Source: Furcasterigmium furcatum | Lineage: Eukaryota > Ascomycota > Sordariomycetes > Glomerellales > Plectosphaerellaceae | Assembly: GCA_001599815.1 (NCBI GenBank) | Contig: BCIA01000004.1 | Location: 3,064,082 to 3,128,081, forward strand | Reading direction: 5' to 3' | Length of the DNA: 64,000 nt | In this document: piece by piece, positions 1-10,208 of the stretch | Layout: the number at the start of each line of letters is the position of its first letter | Position numbering within the stretch: the stretch's first letter is position 1 | Position numbers and translations under genes: made by a program | Notes under the pieces: generated by a model | Seen by the model: only the letters and a program-made list of their open reading frames with translations | Databases searched by the model: none | What the model was told of the DNA's origin: nothing

Positions 1-1263
1 GCGGGCGAGGTTGAACTCGACGCCGATAGTCGACAGCTGGTCGCACATCCCTGGGCTTTTGTCAGAGCGACTCATAATTGATCACCAGACTCGAAGGGTG
101 CTCACAGGCAAGAGAAATAGTGGCAATCTGCTGATCGTGCCATCCGCCGCCGACTCCCCCGTGGTTACCAGGGAACCAGACCTGCTTCAGGTTCGTGCTG
201 TTGTCGTTGACGCGCTCCCACAGGGCAGGCCGGAATGCGAAGCGAGGCTCATCGAGCGCGAGTGCCTGGAAGGCATTCTCGACCTTGTTTGAGATCTCCG
301 TGTTTGTGAACTTCCACGTGCTGCGTGTTAGCTGGGTAAATTCGCTGACTTCGGGGTTCGGGGTGACTTATTGGTCGGAAGAACCCGCGATGCCGATGAT
401 GGGAGCAGGGGGAACGCCAAGAGTGCCGACCGTGTCCCATACGGCGAGGGCCTTGATGGTGATGGGAGTCTGGCCATCTCGATGCGTGTCTCTCGTGTAT
501 CCGAGCTTGTTCTGTTAAGCGACAGCGTTATGGATGGGGGAGTCTCTGACATACCGATTTGAGCCACTCTTTGTAGACGGACTTCCGGTGATCCTCCCAC
601 CGAAGCTTCTCCTCTCCCTTCTCACCGTTGTACGATGGCAAGGAAGGGCACAGAAAATCGTCCCTGGAGCGCCTCGCCTCGCCGATGTGCTCGTAGTCCT
701 CAAAGATCGGGTAGAAGTTGTCCAGGCCGGCCGGGGTGAGCAGGCCGATGGAGGCGATCATGTCCGCGACGGAACGCGCCGTGAACGCGCCGCGCGAGTA
801 GCCGATGAGGATGATCTCATCGCCGTCGACGTAATTGGTGCAGATGAAGTTGTAGACCTCGCGGATGACCTGATCGAGGCCGGCGCCAAACATGCCGCCG
901 GTGACGCGGTCGAGGACATTGCCGCTGCCGACGCCGGGGTTGTAGGCAATGATCTGGTGCATGCCCGAGTTGCATGTTCGGCGGATGACGCGTGAGATCC
1001 GGGTCACATTGGACTGGGGCTCGCCGCTGTGAGATTCGTCAGTCAAAATAAGGTTCTCAGAGAGATCTTAAGCGGGAATCTCACCTCTTCTCACCCAGAG
1101 AGTCCATCCATGTGCCGTCACAACAGCAGATGAGCCGCTTGGGCGTTCCTGTGGGCACGGGGCCCGTGTGAGTCGTCGTCATTCTGGGGTAGTATTTCTC
1201 TCGGGGGACTGGAAACGAGTAGCCTTGGCCGTAGGCCAGATCGGAGTAGGTGTAATGAGGCAT
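1..1263 (-). pseudogene. DUF2235 alpha/beta-hydrolase-like protein, 3' truncated by window edge, with an in-frame stop
   Basis: Exons read 1263-1085, 1026-555, 511-106 and 50-1 (minus strand); introns 1027-1084, 512-554 and 51-105 all have GT-AG ends and keep the frame. The N-terminus carries KRLICCCDGTWMDS, the usual opening of DUF2235. GYSRGAFTAR in exon 2 is the serine-nucleophile elbow. Exon 3 holds the VWDTVGTLG, AFQALALDEPR and QVWFPGNHGGVGGG motifs of the family, and MCDQLSTIGVEF follows the last intron. DUF2235 proteins are predicted alpha/beta hydrolases of poorly defined substrate in fungi. The oddity is a TAA at 368-370 in the middle of exon 3: similarity continues in the same frame on both sides. 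Skipping it would need a 36-nt intron with a poor donor, which is unlikely. I therefore call a probable pseudogene, although a sequencing error or a functional split cannot be excluded. The C-terminus lies outside the window. Confidence 0.75.
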
Positions 1264-1982
1264 GGCGGGTGCTGGGCTTCATGGCGGTTTATCTACCTCT
1301 TGTTGTGAAGCTGGCGCGGTACAAGCAAAAAGCGAGACATCATGACCGTTGTCGTGGTACCTCACACATGGGGACCAGCCGCACAGTGCGGCCGGTGCAC
1401 CGTTCCAGTGGCTGGCTGGGGAGACTCAGCGCTAATGCGCGCCCGGCACCGCTAAAGCTTAGCACCGCAACGTCCCGGGCCTTGAGTGGCTCAGGTCTCG
1501 GGCGGTCCGTCCCTCCACTGGAGTAGCCGTCAACCACCCATTCCACGGTGCTGGGTTGATCATTCAGCTTTTGGCTCAGCCTTACAAGACTCGCAGGGTT
1601 GATCATGTTGGGATGTGTTTTCATTTGATTCATTTACGTTGGCTGAACGAGCAGTCCAGCCGTATGATCACCATGACTGCGTCGGACCGAGAGGCCTCAG
1701 TAATCGACCCGAAAAATACAGTGCCGGGACCCCTGGATGTGTACTGTCTGCACCACACGTGATGTCCACTGACGCAAATTGCTGGCCCGGATCGTCTGCG
1801 TGTCTCACAGCCGCTTCTTCGTGTCAGACAATACTTCGTCCATATCACATCTCCTGCATCGTACCCGGGCGCCAACCTCCACCAGCTATGCAGAAGCCGT
1901 CCTGCAGGGGCCATCCCTTTCCCCCGTGTCTCACGGGCCAGCCATCAGTCGATCATGGCTACTTCTCTGCCCTCGGACTGGC
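1264..1982. other. Intergenic, no gene seen
   Basis: Sequence upstream of the DUF2235 gene and downstream of the BAS2-like gene. Short ORFs on both strands show no recognisable motif. It presumably holds the DUF2235 promoter and the 3' UTR of the secreted protein gene. Confidence 0.5.
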
Positions 1983-2392
1983 TCAAGACCTCCGAAACCC
2001 CTCCCGAGCGACCTGCGCCTGAGCATCCGCGATGGTCTGGTCGGCATTGGGGTCGACGAACCCGCATCCCGTCTTGCCGTTCTCGAACTGCGCTCCCTCG
2101 GCCGAGCAGACACCGCCGCCGTTGACGCCGGCGCAGCATGCCACGGCACAGTCAGCGTTGTTGACGCAGACACCCGTGATGAACTGCGAGCCGTCGCCTC
2201 TGCCGACGTTCCGTGCACCCTCAATGTTCCTAGCACCACCACCGCCTTGTCCGGGCTGGGGCTGGGTGCTGTTCTGTGCGAAGGCCACGGCAGCAACTAG
2301 TGCAACGGTCAGTACGACTTGAGGCCCGGATGACATGGTCCATCCCGCGAAGGGGACTCACAGATGCTGGCAAAGATGGTGAACTTGACCAT
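1983..2392 (-). CDS. BAS2-like small cysteine-rich secreted protein (candidate effector)
   Basis: Two exons: a 31-nt first exon (2392-2362) and 2296-1983, with a 65-nt intron 2297-2361 (GTGAGT donor, CTAG acceptor). Splicing gives 114 aa beginning MVKFTIFASIFAAVAFAQ, a textbook signal peptide; an unspliced ORF starting at 2336 also gives a hydrophobic N-terminus but fits less well. The mature part has a Gly-rich linker and then GDGSQFITGVCVNNADC, CCAGVNGGGVC and GAQFENGKTGCGF. This order of GxQFITGxC, CC and GKxGCGF with six cysteines matches what I recall of Magnaporthe biotrophy-associated secreted protein 2 and its relatives in plant-pathogenic Sordariomycetes. The function of that family in the host is not established. 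An extracellular location is predicted. Family assignment is moderate; the secreted cysteine-rich nature is clear. Confidence 0.72.
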
Positions 2393-3224
2393 GTTGAAGG
2401 GTGTTGAGGGAACAGATGTTCGTAGATTAAAGAAGGCAAGGCAAGGTAAGATGACTCCAGGCCGTGAATCGAAGACTGCTCAGCAGGGAAGGTTGATGAA
2501 GATCGTTGACTATCAGAACCCAAGTCGACCATTCCTGACAGGAGCCTTATAACCTACGACCTGCTGGCGCACGCGCGGCATCACGAAACACAAGACTCGA
2601 CGTCTCCCGCCGGCGGGCAGCGGCTCGCACAGATCCTTTGCTCCAAGGGACGTCACTCTTGTCGAAAGTCCCAAATCCAGGAGCTTCTGGAACGTGTTCC
2701 CTCAATCATCGGCCACGTTAAACGTCATCGTCCAGCCTGGCTTTGGTCCAGCCCTTCGGACTCTGTCGTCCCAGTGACTCGTGCCGCTCGCCCGTTTGAT
2801 CTTCTCGGATCCGGTGGTTGACCACGACAATCAAACAATGATCTTCAGTTCTTATTACTTGACATGCATCAAACAGACGGCACATCCGACGATCGCGATC
2901 CACTAGATCTTCAGATGGTCCCTGAAACGCCTCCTCCGGACGGCAAAGCGTCTCCCGCCGACACAGCCCCATCCTCATACCGCACTGACAGGAATAGAAA
3001 CCCTCCATGAGCCGTCCCGGAGGCCTTTCTGCTATGCAAACCTCGCGCTACCAGTGTCTCAACCTCCCAGAGCGCGCACCACTAGACGACGATGACAGCG
3101 CCCAGCACTCATCATCGTCTGAACTCTTGCGACGCTCCGTCATGCCATCCGCCAACATCAGTGAACGGGAACTCCCCGAGCATCGCAGTCCGCCGCTATT
3201 CACCCCTTTGTGTCATTCTCCTCA
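2393..3224. other. Intergenic, no gene seen
   Basis: About 830 bp between two minus-strand genes. It contains the presumed promoter of the BAS2-like gene and the 3' UTR of the next gene. ORFs at 2718-3008 (minus) and 3007-3639 (plus, overlapping the next gene) have no signal peptide or domain. Confidence 0.5.
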
Positions 3225-3998
3225 TCAATGGTCCCAGCCGTTCCTCGTCTGTTTGACAGGCATGACATGGATCATGCTGTTCGTACGAGCCGCGTTGGCC
3301 TGCGCATTCCTTCTCTTCTTTCGGATTTGGAAGTACAGCGTCAGCGCCGCGATCAGGAGACTCGGGATGCCGACTCCGAGACTAGCAGCCAGAGCCACGA
3401 TATCCGACCTGCTGAGGCCTTCTTCGCTCGATTTGGTGTTCTCCTGGCTCTCTCCCTCCGTCGCAGTCGACTCTGCCCCGGAGCTCGATGTTTGTTTCGG
3501 TAAGTCGTTGCTTTCGCCCGTCTTGCTCGGTGCAGTCTCTCCCGTCGTTTCGGCTTCCTTCTCTCCATCGTCGACCGGCCGGGGCGCGTTTTCGTCCGAG
3601 GCGCCCTCCGCCCTGGCCGTCTCGCAGTACGAGTCGTAAAGGCCGATCATGTTGGACAGATCTCTGGTCAGGTCGTCGACGGCGGAGCATCGCGAACTGA
3701 CGCAGGCCGAGATGTACGACGATGCCGAGCTGGCCAGCTCGGTGTTGCAGTAGCAGCCGTTGATGGAAGCGCAGCCGCATTCGAGCTCGACGCCCAGGTC
3801 ATAGTAGCCGGCGTGATTGCCGCATACCCATATGCCGTTGAACTTGAGACAGGCTGCGGCGCATTCTCGTGCTGTCGACCATTCGATCCTTTCTCCGAGG
3901 CTCACGGGCGCAACCGGGCCAACCGTGACTTCCTGCCCCCGCGCGACAGCTGCCAGGAGCGCAAAGGCGGCGTAGAGAGGCCGAGCTCGAGATATCAT
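3225..3998 (-). CDS. Cysteine-rich single-pass cell-surface protein
   Basis: Intronless, 257 aa when started at the ATG at 3998, which places a signal peptide (MISRARPLYAAFALLAAVARG) at the N-terminus; an ATG 19 codons upstream would bury it. Residues about 40-135 form an extracellular domain with roughly ten cysteines (CAAACLKF, VCGNHAGYYDLGVELECGC, GCYC, SACVSSRC and a final YC). Next come a Ser/Thr/Glu-rich low-complexity stalk, a transmembrane helix (SDIVALAASLGVGIPSLLIA) and a basic stop-transfer KKRRN with a short cytoplasmic tail. The layout resembles CFEM-type surface proteins or sensors, but the cysteine spacing does not fit CFEM exactly, so no family is assigned. It probably sits in the plasma membrane with the cysteine domain outside. 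The nearest neighbour on the same strand, 604 bp upstream, is an FAD oxidase with no obvious link. Confidence 0.75.
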   Translation of the reverse strand: MISRARPLYAAFALLAAVARGQEVTVGPVAPVSLGERIEWSTARECAAACLKFNGIWVCGNHAGYYDLGVELECGCASINGCYCNTELASSASSYISACVSSRCSAVDDLTRDLSNMIGLYDSYCETARAEGASDENAPRPVDDGEKEAETTGETAPSKTGESNDLPKQTSSSGAESTATEGESQENTKSSEEGLSRSDIVALAASLGVGIPSLLIAALTLYFQIRKKRRNAQANAARTNSMIHVMPVKQTRNGWDH

Positions 3999-4602
3999 GT
4001 TGCCTCGATGGGAGTTCCGGCGAATATGCCTTGGAGAGTCAAACAAACAGAACAATGAAGGTTATCGCGAACAAAGACGTTGCAAAGATGGCAGAAGACG
4101 TTCGGCAGCAAAATCGCGTCTGCTTTCTTGACATCCAGAGGGCCGGCCCCGTGGCTGGTTTCCATCGCCAACCCCTATCGGCGAGCGACTCACCAGCCAG
4201 AGGGCGGCCTCGGCCAGGCCAATGAATTTCATCGCGGGATGGTCTCACAGCGATAGCTATTCCATTCTTGGCGTTTGTCCGACAACGTGCATACGGCCAG
4301 CCCGTCTCGTGTGACAGTGCGGGCCGATGGAGGCGTAGGGCTGAAGGGGCTGGGCCATGCAAGATGCACCATGGCTGCCAATAGTAGACTCAGCTGGTCC
4401 CTGACGATGATGCTAATATCAGCCCAAGGCTAGACTATCAGGTTTCAAGGACGATGTGAAATTCGACATCCAGGCTCGTTGGGGGTAATGGGCAGCCCCT
4501 TCGAGCATCTGACCGGCGTGACCCTTCGATTGGTGGTATCTGATCTTGGTTTTCGCAGTTGGCATTTCCTCCGTCACATGCTGATGTGGCCCATATTGGT
4601 GT
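3999..4602. other. Intergenic, no gene seen
   Basis: Promoter region of the cysteine-rich membrane protein gene and 3' flank of the FAD oxidase gene. No convincing coding signal on either strand. Confidence 0.5.
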
Positions 4603-5975
4603 CTAGAGCTTTCTCTGTTCATCCGCCGACAAGAGTCGGATCGCAGGTCCGGCTCTGCTCCCATCTCCTATCATGCTCACCTTGCCCTGGCCTGGCTCGG
4701 ACCGCCGAAGTCGCCACCTCTCGCGAACCTCCTCCGATGCTTTGCCTTCGAAACAGTCCGCGGTATGTCTGCCGAGGGCTGGCAGCATCTTGAATGCACT
4801 ACAGGCTTGGAGTCAGTCATGCGGCGACGTCACATTTGTCTCTAGGAAGGGCGAACTCACTGTCCCGCACCACCGGTCGCCACGAAGAGTCCTGAGATAT
4901 CCGGGTGATCATCTACGATGAAGTCGCTCGTTGGTGTGTCCGTGTACCAGCACAGCCTGGTCTTCGCCCATGGCCGGTCAGCAAACTGAGGTACCAGCCG
5001 CCGAAGACCCTCCCGGAGGTCGTCGCTTGCGTCCTGGGGGATGTATGCAGAGCTCGCGTTGTTCGAAAAGGTCTTCGGCGCAGAGACAAGTCGCTCCTGG
5101 CCATCGGACGACGCAAGCGCAGGAACCTCCGTCGAGTAGCCGAAGCCATGGCGGGCGACTTTCAGGACGTGCAGAACCGGCGTCGGCGGGAAGACGAAGA
5201 CGCCGGTATCCAAGTCGATCATGACGGGTGAAGGGTCCAGGGACTCGGCCTCGTCCTTGGTCAGCTGGATGAAGCCCACGGGCTGGCCCGAGCCGCTCAT
5301 CGCGTGCTCGAAGCCCTCGAGCAGGCCGTTCGTCCAGGCACCAGTCGCGAGCACGACGCGAGAGGCAGAGTACACGTCTCCAGAAGAAGTCTTGACGCCC
5401 GTGACGCGCTTGTCCTCGCTTTCCTGCAGGATCTCCGTTACGATCCCCTCCTCGCCCGTGATGATCTTGACACCAGCCCGCTCGCAGCTCTCGGCGAGAA
5501 AGCGCATCGCGCCAGCGGCATTCGCCCATCCTCCGCCGGGGTTGTGCGCCGCCGCCCTCCCTTTCAGATCGGCGGTGATGCCAGGGTACCGCTTCCTGAG
5601 CGCCTCCTCCGACTCGTGGCCGACGAACATCTCGAACCCGCCCCCGGCCTGAGACGACTGCTCCCCCGCGCCGGCGAAGTACGCGCTCTTCTCGTCGTCG
5701 CTGAGCATGACGAAGCCGCTCTGGTAGTAGTACGCCGGATACCCAGGGGGCGAGGTCCAGCCGTCCATGGCCTCGCGGGCGAGCCGCGCGTAGAACGGCT
5801 CTGCATACTCGGTGCGGATGACGCGCGAGATGTCGGTGCTGCTGCCGTCCGGGACGGGAGGGGGATGCCTGTCCAGGACGGTGATGTTGGTGTATCCGCG
5901 GTTGGCGGCGAGCTCGAGGGCGAGGGTGAGGCCGAAGACGCCAGCGCCAACGATTAGGATCGGGTCCTGGGACAT
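4603..5975 (-). CDS. FAD-dependent amine oxidase (DAO family; fructosyl-amino-acid / sarcosine / saccharopine oxidase type)
   Basis: Exons 5975-4861 and 4798-4603, intron 4799-4860 (GTGAGT...TAG), 436 aa. The start is the ATG opening MSQDPILIVGAGVFG; the upstream in-frame ATG at 6050 would add 25 residues before the dinucleotide fold. The GAGVFG glycine motif and the LDR acidic/basic end of the second beta strand bind FAD. SSTDISRVIRTEY about 50 residues in is typical of the fungal D-amino-acid-oxidase superfamily branch that contains amadoriases and L-saccharopine or pipecolate oxidases. VVLATGAWTN lies mid-protein. The C-terminal FAD contact ATGGAGHAFKMLP is created only by splicing, which supports the intron. 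These enzymes oxidise secondary amines to release H2O2. The substrate cannot be read from the sequence. The protein ends in -RKL, a weak match to a peroxisomal PTS1 tripeptide. Confidence 0.85.
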
Positions 5976-6719
5976 GGCGGGCGGGCGTGACCGATGGGAC
6001 GAGGCTTCTTCTGTTTCTATGTTTCTCTGAGGGATTTGCTTGCGGTGCACTATGCCCCTTGTTGTATTGTTGTGTCAAGGGTCAAAGATGAAGTTCATCG
6101 GGGGTCCATGTCGAGGCGGAAGAGTCACGACATGGACCGATTCTCCTTGGTCATAGGTGTGGGTTCTCCGTGTCTTGGATCAGAGCCAACTTGACCAGAA
6201 CTAGACGTCGGTCCTGTCCTCGGAACGACCACATCGACCAGCGGACCTCCGATCGAGCCTCAGACAATTGAGATGGCATCGCGTTTGACCTGAGATCGAA
6301 ATAAACCTTCTCTTGACTCCAGAAAAGCGCAATGGACTGACTACCTTACGTTGTCCAAGCCGAGGAGTAGGCTACTCGCGCTTCTGCGCACAAACTCGGC
6401 GCCGTCAGAATCACCTTATCAAAGTGTCCCAACGAATGCAGGTATTATTGAGTCACTTGAGTAAGCTGTTTATGTCGCACGCTGTTGAGTGACAGCGTCC
6501 TCCTGTCGTTGCCGAGACTTCGCCCCCGTCCATTAAGGGTGCTGTATCCCTCCATGATAGCAAATCAAGAGGACCTCTCGCCCAAGCCACGTGCTGAATT
6601 TATCGTACACTTCCCCCTTTGGCATCGCCAGAATCCTTCCCTGTTACATGATGACCTTCTTCCTTTCTTCGCCGAGGCAGGCCGTCAGGAGAACGCGGAT
6701 GGTGACATGAAAGGTCTCT
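5976..6719. other. Intergenic, no gene seen
   Basis: Presumed promoter and 5' UTR of the FAD oxidase and the 3' flank of the SNF2 gene. Only short ORFs without motifs. Confidence 0.5.
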
Positions 6720-8845
6720 TCAGGAAATGTCCCTCTTTTCGGGGATGGAGGGCTCGTCATCAGGCCGCGTGATCCCGGCCATGATCAGGCTGTTGATCTC
6801 GCTGTGTTCAGCCCGCTTTTTCTTCTTGTACGCCTCAACGAGACAGCCAGAGGCCTCCAGCTTGTAGACGAAAGTTGGCTTCGTCTGTCCAGGCCGGTAG
6901 ATGCGGCCGATGGCTTGCTCCTCCCACGAGGCCTTCCACCACGGGCCACATTGAATCAGGACGTTGGCGCACTGGAGTTTCAGGCCTGCAGAGACCGTTC
7001 CGCAGCTGGCGAGAAGGATGCATGATCCATCGCGCTGTTGGGCTTCGAAGAACTCCTGGATCACCAGCTGTCTGTCCGCGACATTGCGACGACCATCATA
7101 CCGATAGACCGGAAGAGGCCCGTACATGTTCTTCAGAGCAATCTGGAGGATGTCGAGGAAGTATTCGCTCTCGTCCATGATGATGAATGCAGCTGTGCGG
7201 TCACCGTACAGGTCGCGGTGGATATTGACCGTGTCAATGATGGCGAGGGTTCGGGCGGATTTCCAGGCGCCACCCACAAGTGTCCTGCGCCATCGTTCGA
7301 CGACTTCTCGGTCCGATGCTGTCTTTGAGATCGTCAGATACTTCCTCACCGACCATGTGCCGAAGGCGGCTTTCTTTCTCAATGTGCGTGATTTCGGCCA
7401 ATCTCGGATGGTACGCATGCTGCTGCGCCTCGAGCAGCGCCGACCACTTGGCATCATCGTGCGCCTTGTTGTTGAGTCCCTCATTCTTCATCGCGTCCAT
7501 AAGCATCGTGTACCCCCTGAACTTGCTGTTCGAGGCGTCCAAGTATGCCTGGGGAAGATTGACGGAGATTTTCTTGATTTGAAGAGGCGATAGCTGGCTC
7601 TGCACGACGCTGGGAGGACGTCGGAGAGAGACTGCGTCCAACAGCTGAATGATGCCCTCAAGATATCTTTCGCGGGGCACAGGGAAAGCCCTCGTCTTGG
7701 ACGCTGCCACAGATGGCGCGCTGAAGGCACGGCGCATGATGGAGAGTGAGGCGATGGCATGTCCGTCCAGGAGAGTCAACAGAGCAAAGCTGTCCAGCCA
7801 TGTGGCGTCCAGGGGCGTTCCGGTCATCATGACACAGGCTTCAAAGGCCTCGCGCAGCTGGGAGACTGCGGTAAATCCGGCTGTCTCAGTGTTCTTGATA
7901 GCATGAGCATCGTCAAGAACAAGGTACTTGCCGACGCGTGGTCCTCCGTTGAGTGAGAACAGCGACGACAGGGGAGTTGGGGTGAGTTCCTTCGGGACTT
8001 CGTCAGAGCGGCCTTGCTGGTATGCTTCGTTCTCCCGATCAAATTGCGCCATGCGCAGGAATTCGGCAGTGACAAGGGGGTATGAAGTGACGACGACGTC
8101 GTAGTCCATGAGATGGAGTGGAGAGGTGTTATCTCCGGTAACATGGACAGCCTTAAGCTGTCCAGGGAGGAAGAATCGATCGATCTCCTCCATCCACTGA
8201 GCACAGCAAGAATCGGGAGAAACGATGACCGAGGGTCCGAGGCCGTCTTTCGGACTTGCTGCAATTGCCATGAGGGCGGAGAGCGTCTTTCCCAAACCGG
8301 GGGGGTCTGCCAAGATGAGGCCCTTGAAGCTGCTGTTGGCCGTGTGCTGAATGATCGCTGCAGCACGAACCTGGTGCGGGAAGGGGTTGATGGTAGGTCG
8401 CAAGCCGGGAGCAGGAGGGCATGTCTTGATGGAGCGCTTTTCGACCTGCAAAACCTAGTCAGTGAAGAACGGATATCACTCGGGGGTGCCAAAAATCTGA
8501 ACATACAATGATGTCGTTCAGCTTGTCCAGGAAGCCGATGAGAGTCGATTCGGGCAAGTTGTCATCCTCATCATTGGCGTCGTCGTTGCCGGTGGCGGCG
8601 GTGCTGGTGACTCGCCTAGACTCGCCATCGACAGAGTCGGGGTCGTGGTGCTTGTCCTTGGGTTCAACAGCTGCCTCTGGAGCCTCCGCGTCCTCCTTGG
8701 CCACGTAGCCCATGCCTGTCTCGAGAGGGCGAACAAAGTCAAGGCTGCCGAAGGTCATACGAGGAGGCGGCTCGTTCCTCCGGGCCTTCATCTCCTGCCG
8801 CATGCGCTCCACATATCGCATCATCAGATCGTCGGGATGCGACAT
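6720..8845 (-). CDS. SNF2-family DNA-dependent ATPase / helicase-like protein
   Basis: Exons 8845-8507, 8445-7350 and 7303-6720 give 672 aa. Intron 1 (8446-8506, GTATGT...CAG) is clear. Intron 2 (7304-7349, 46 nt, GTGAGG...AAG) is inferred because the reading frame must shift between HMVGEEVSDD and the downstream VERWRRTL frame. The N-terminal third is acidic and low-complexity. The first RecA lobe starts about residue 130, with NPFPHQVRAA and Walker A DPPGLGKT near 160-167. Motif II reads DDAH (about 291-294) instead of the usual DEAH, followed by AIKN. MTGTPLD is motif III. The second lobe has GTVSAGLKLQ and QAIGRIYRPGQ (motif VI). Such proteins use ATP to move or remodel chromatin in the nucleus. 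No accessory bromo-, chromo- or RING domain is seen, so the subfamily is undetermined. The DDAH variant may lower activity. Confidence 0.83.
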
Positions 8846-9460
8846 TGTGTGATTTCGATTGCGGGTTATGGTCTTGGAAAGCAGAGAAGAAGAGAGATCT
8901 GGGACGGGAAGGGGGAGAAGGGAGGATAGAAAAAGTCCAGTGACGGTGTCAGTGGGGGGGTAGGTTTTGTTTGGGTGATGAACGAGTTTGGTTGAGGCTC
9001 TTCTCTCGTGGCAGCTTTGCTCCTTATCAGGCAGAGAATTCGGGGGTTGCCTGAATGCTGAGCACTCAGGATGGAAAATTGTGGTAAGCCAGGTAACTCG
9101 GGATGAGAGACTCGAAGGGGCAGGTGCGCGTTCAAGCGAAGTCCGTCGATGGCGTAGTTGCCTGAGAAGTAAGAAACCGAGAGAAGTTTCAAGCCTGAGA
9201 GGTTGTACCAGAGAGAATTCACTCTATTGGGAGCCGTCAGAGACTCGCTATCTTATCTACCTTCCATCTTTAGAATCATTCTTTCCCTTTCAAGCGCTCT
9301 TTCACTCTCAACAAGTTGGGCCATGTTCCCAATTCACTCAGCGCTCCCTCCCATCCGTTGCCCTTTGGCCTCTGCCCCCTCCAAACTCTGAACCTGTCCC
9401 ATCCCTTCAGCACACCCCAAAGCTTCACCGTCCTTCAAAAGTCACTCCCCAGCCTCTGAA
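8846..9460. other. Divergent promoter region
   Basis: Six hundred bases between the oppositely transcribed SNF2 and acidic-repeat genes. C/T-rich tracts before 9461 look like a fungal 5' leader. No gene seen. Confidence 0.5.
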
Positions 9461-10208
9461 ATGACACGCGCCAAAGAAAACATCGTCAATTCTGACTTCC
9501 AGAAGCTCAGGAACGATGTCGTTGCACTCAAGGACCTTGTGCAGGCTGCCGAACGTCTCCTCCCCGAGGGCAGCTCTCCCGGCCCATCGCTCGAGCAAGC
9601 CAAGAGAGCAGTCGAGGAGGACCTACGCGAAATTATCCGGAGCCCCTTGAACCAAGTTGGACATCGCCGGCCACCCCCCATCACGGCAAAGGCTCGCAGG
9701 CCCCTCCGAGCCCTCGCGGATGCGATTCGGAGCAGGCAGCTCGATAACTTCGATGAAATTTTCTGGAGGGCCATTGCCTCGCTGGACCCTGACGATCATT
9801 CGACAGAAGAGTCAGATATTGCCGTGGAACTTGTCACCAACGAAGACGCCACCAACGATGGCCAAATCGGTGAGCTTGGCCCCGTCAAATTCCTTCAGCC
9901 TTGTCAACCTGCTCACTGACAAAAATACAGACCGCACGGCCCTCCGCAGAAGCATCCGTGAAGAGAAGAGAAAGCTCTTCTTCTATTGCTCGAACATCGA
10001 CGCCAACCTGGATGTAGAGTTCCTCGGTGAGCGTGCCTTCGTGCCAGAGCACAGTGGAAGCAACACCGCGGGTGACACATACGAGTCGCCTGACGATGAG
10101 GATGAGGACTCTGACGATGAAGACGAGGACTCTGACGACGAAGAAGAGGACTCTGACGACGAAGACGAGGATTCTGACGATGGAGATGCTATGGAAAGGA
10201 CTAAGTGA
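9461..10208 (+). CDS. Uncharacterised acidic-tail protein
   Basis: Exons 9461-9869 and 9931-10208 (intron 9870-9930, GTGAGC...ACAG) give 228 aa. The N-terminal half is helical and charged (SDFQKLRNDVVALKDLVQAAERLLPE) with possible coiled coil. The middle contains ALRRSIREEKRKLFF. The C-terminus is an almost perfect acidic repeat, four 7-residue units of the form DDEDEDS at 10092-10175. I do not recognise a family. Acidic DDEDEDS tails occur in nuclear or nucleolar proteins and chaperones that bind histones or RNA-binding proteins, and the serines are candidate CK2 sites; both points are inference. The gene is divergently arranged with the SNF2-type ATPase and might share its promoter. Confidence 0.65.
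10092..10175 (+). repeat. 21-bp coding tandem repeat, 4 copies
   Basis: Four consecutive 21-bp units start at 10092, 10113, 10134 and 10155, each encoding DDE(D/E)EDS. Differences are mostly synonymous GAT/GAC or GAA/GAG changes, so copy number could vary between strains. Confidence 0.85.

Noticed and set aside
4978..6078. 366-codon ORF in another minus-strand frame of the FAD oxidase
   Set aside because: Arg-rich frame shadow; the oxidase frame carries all family motifs.
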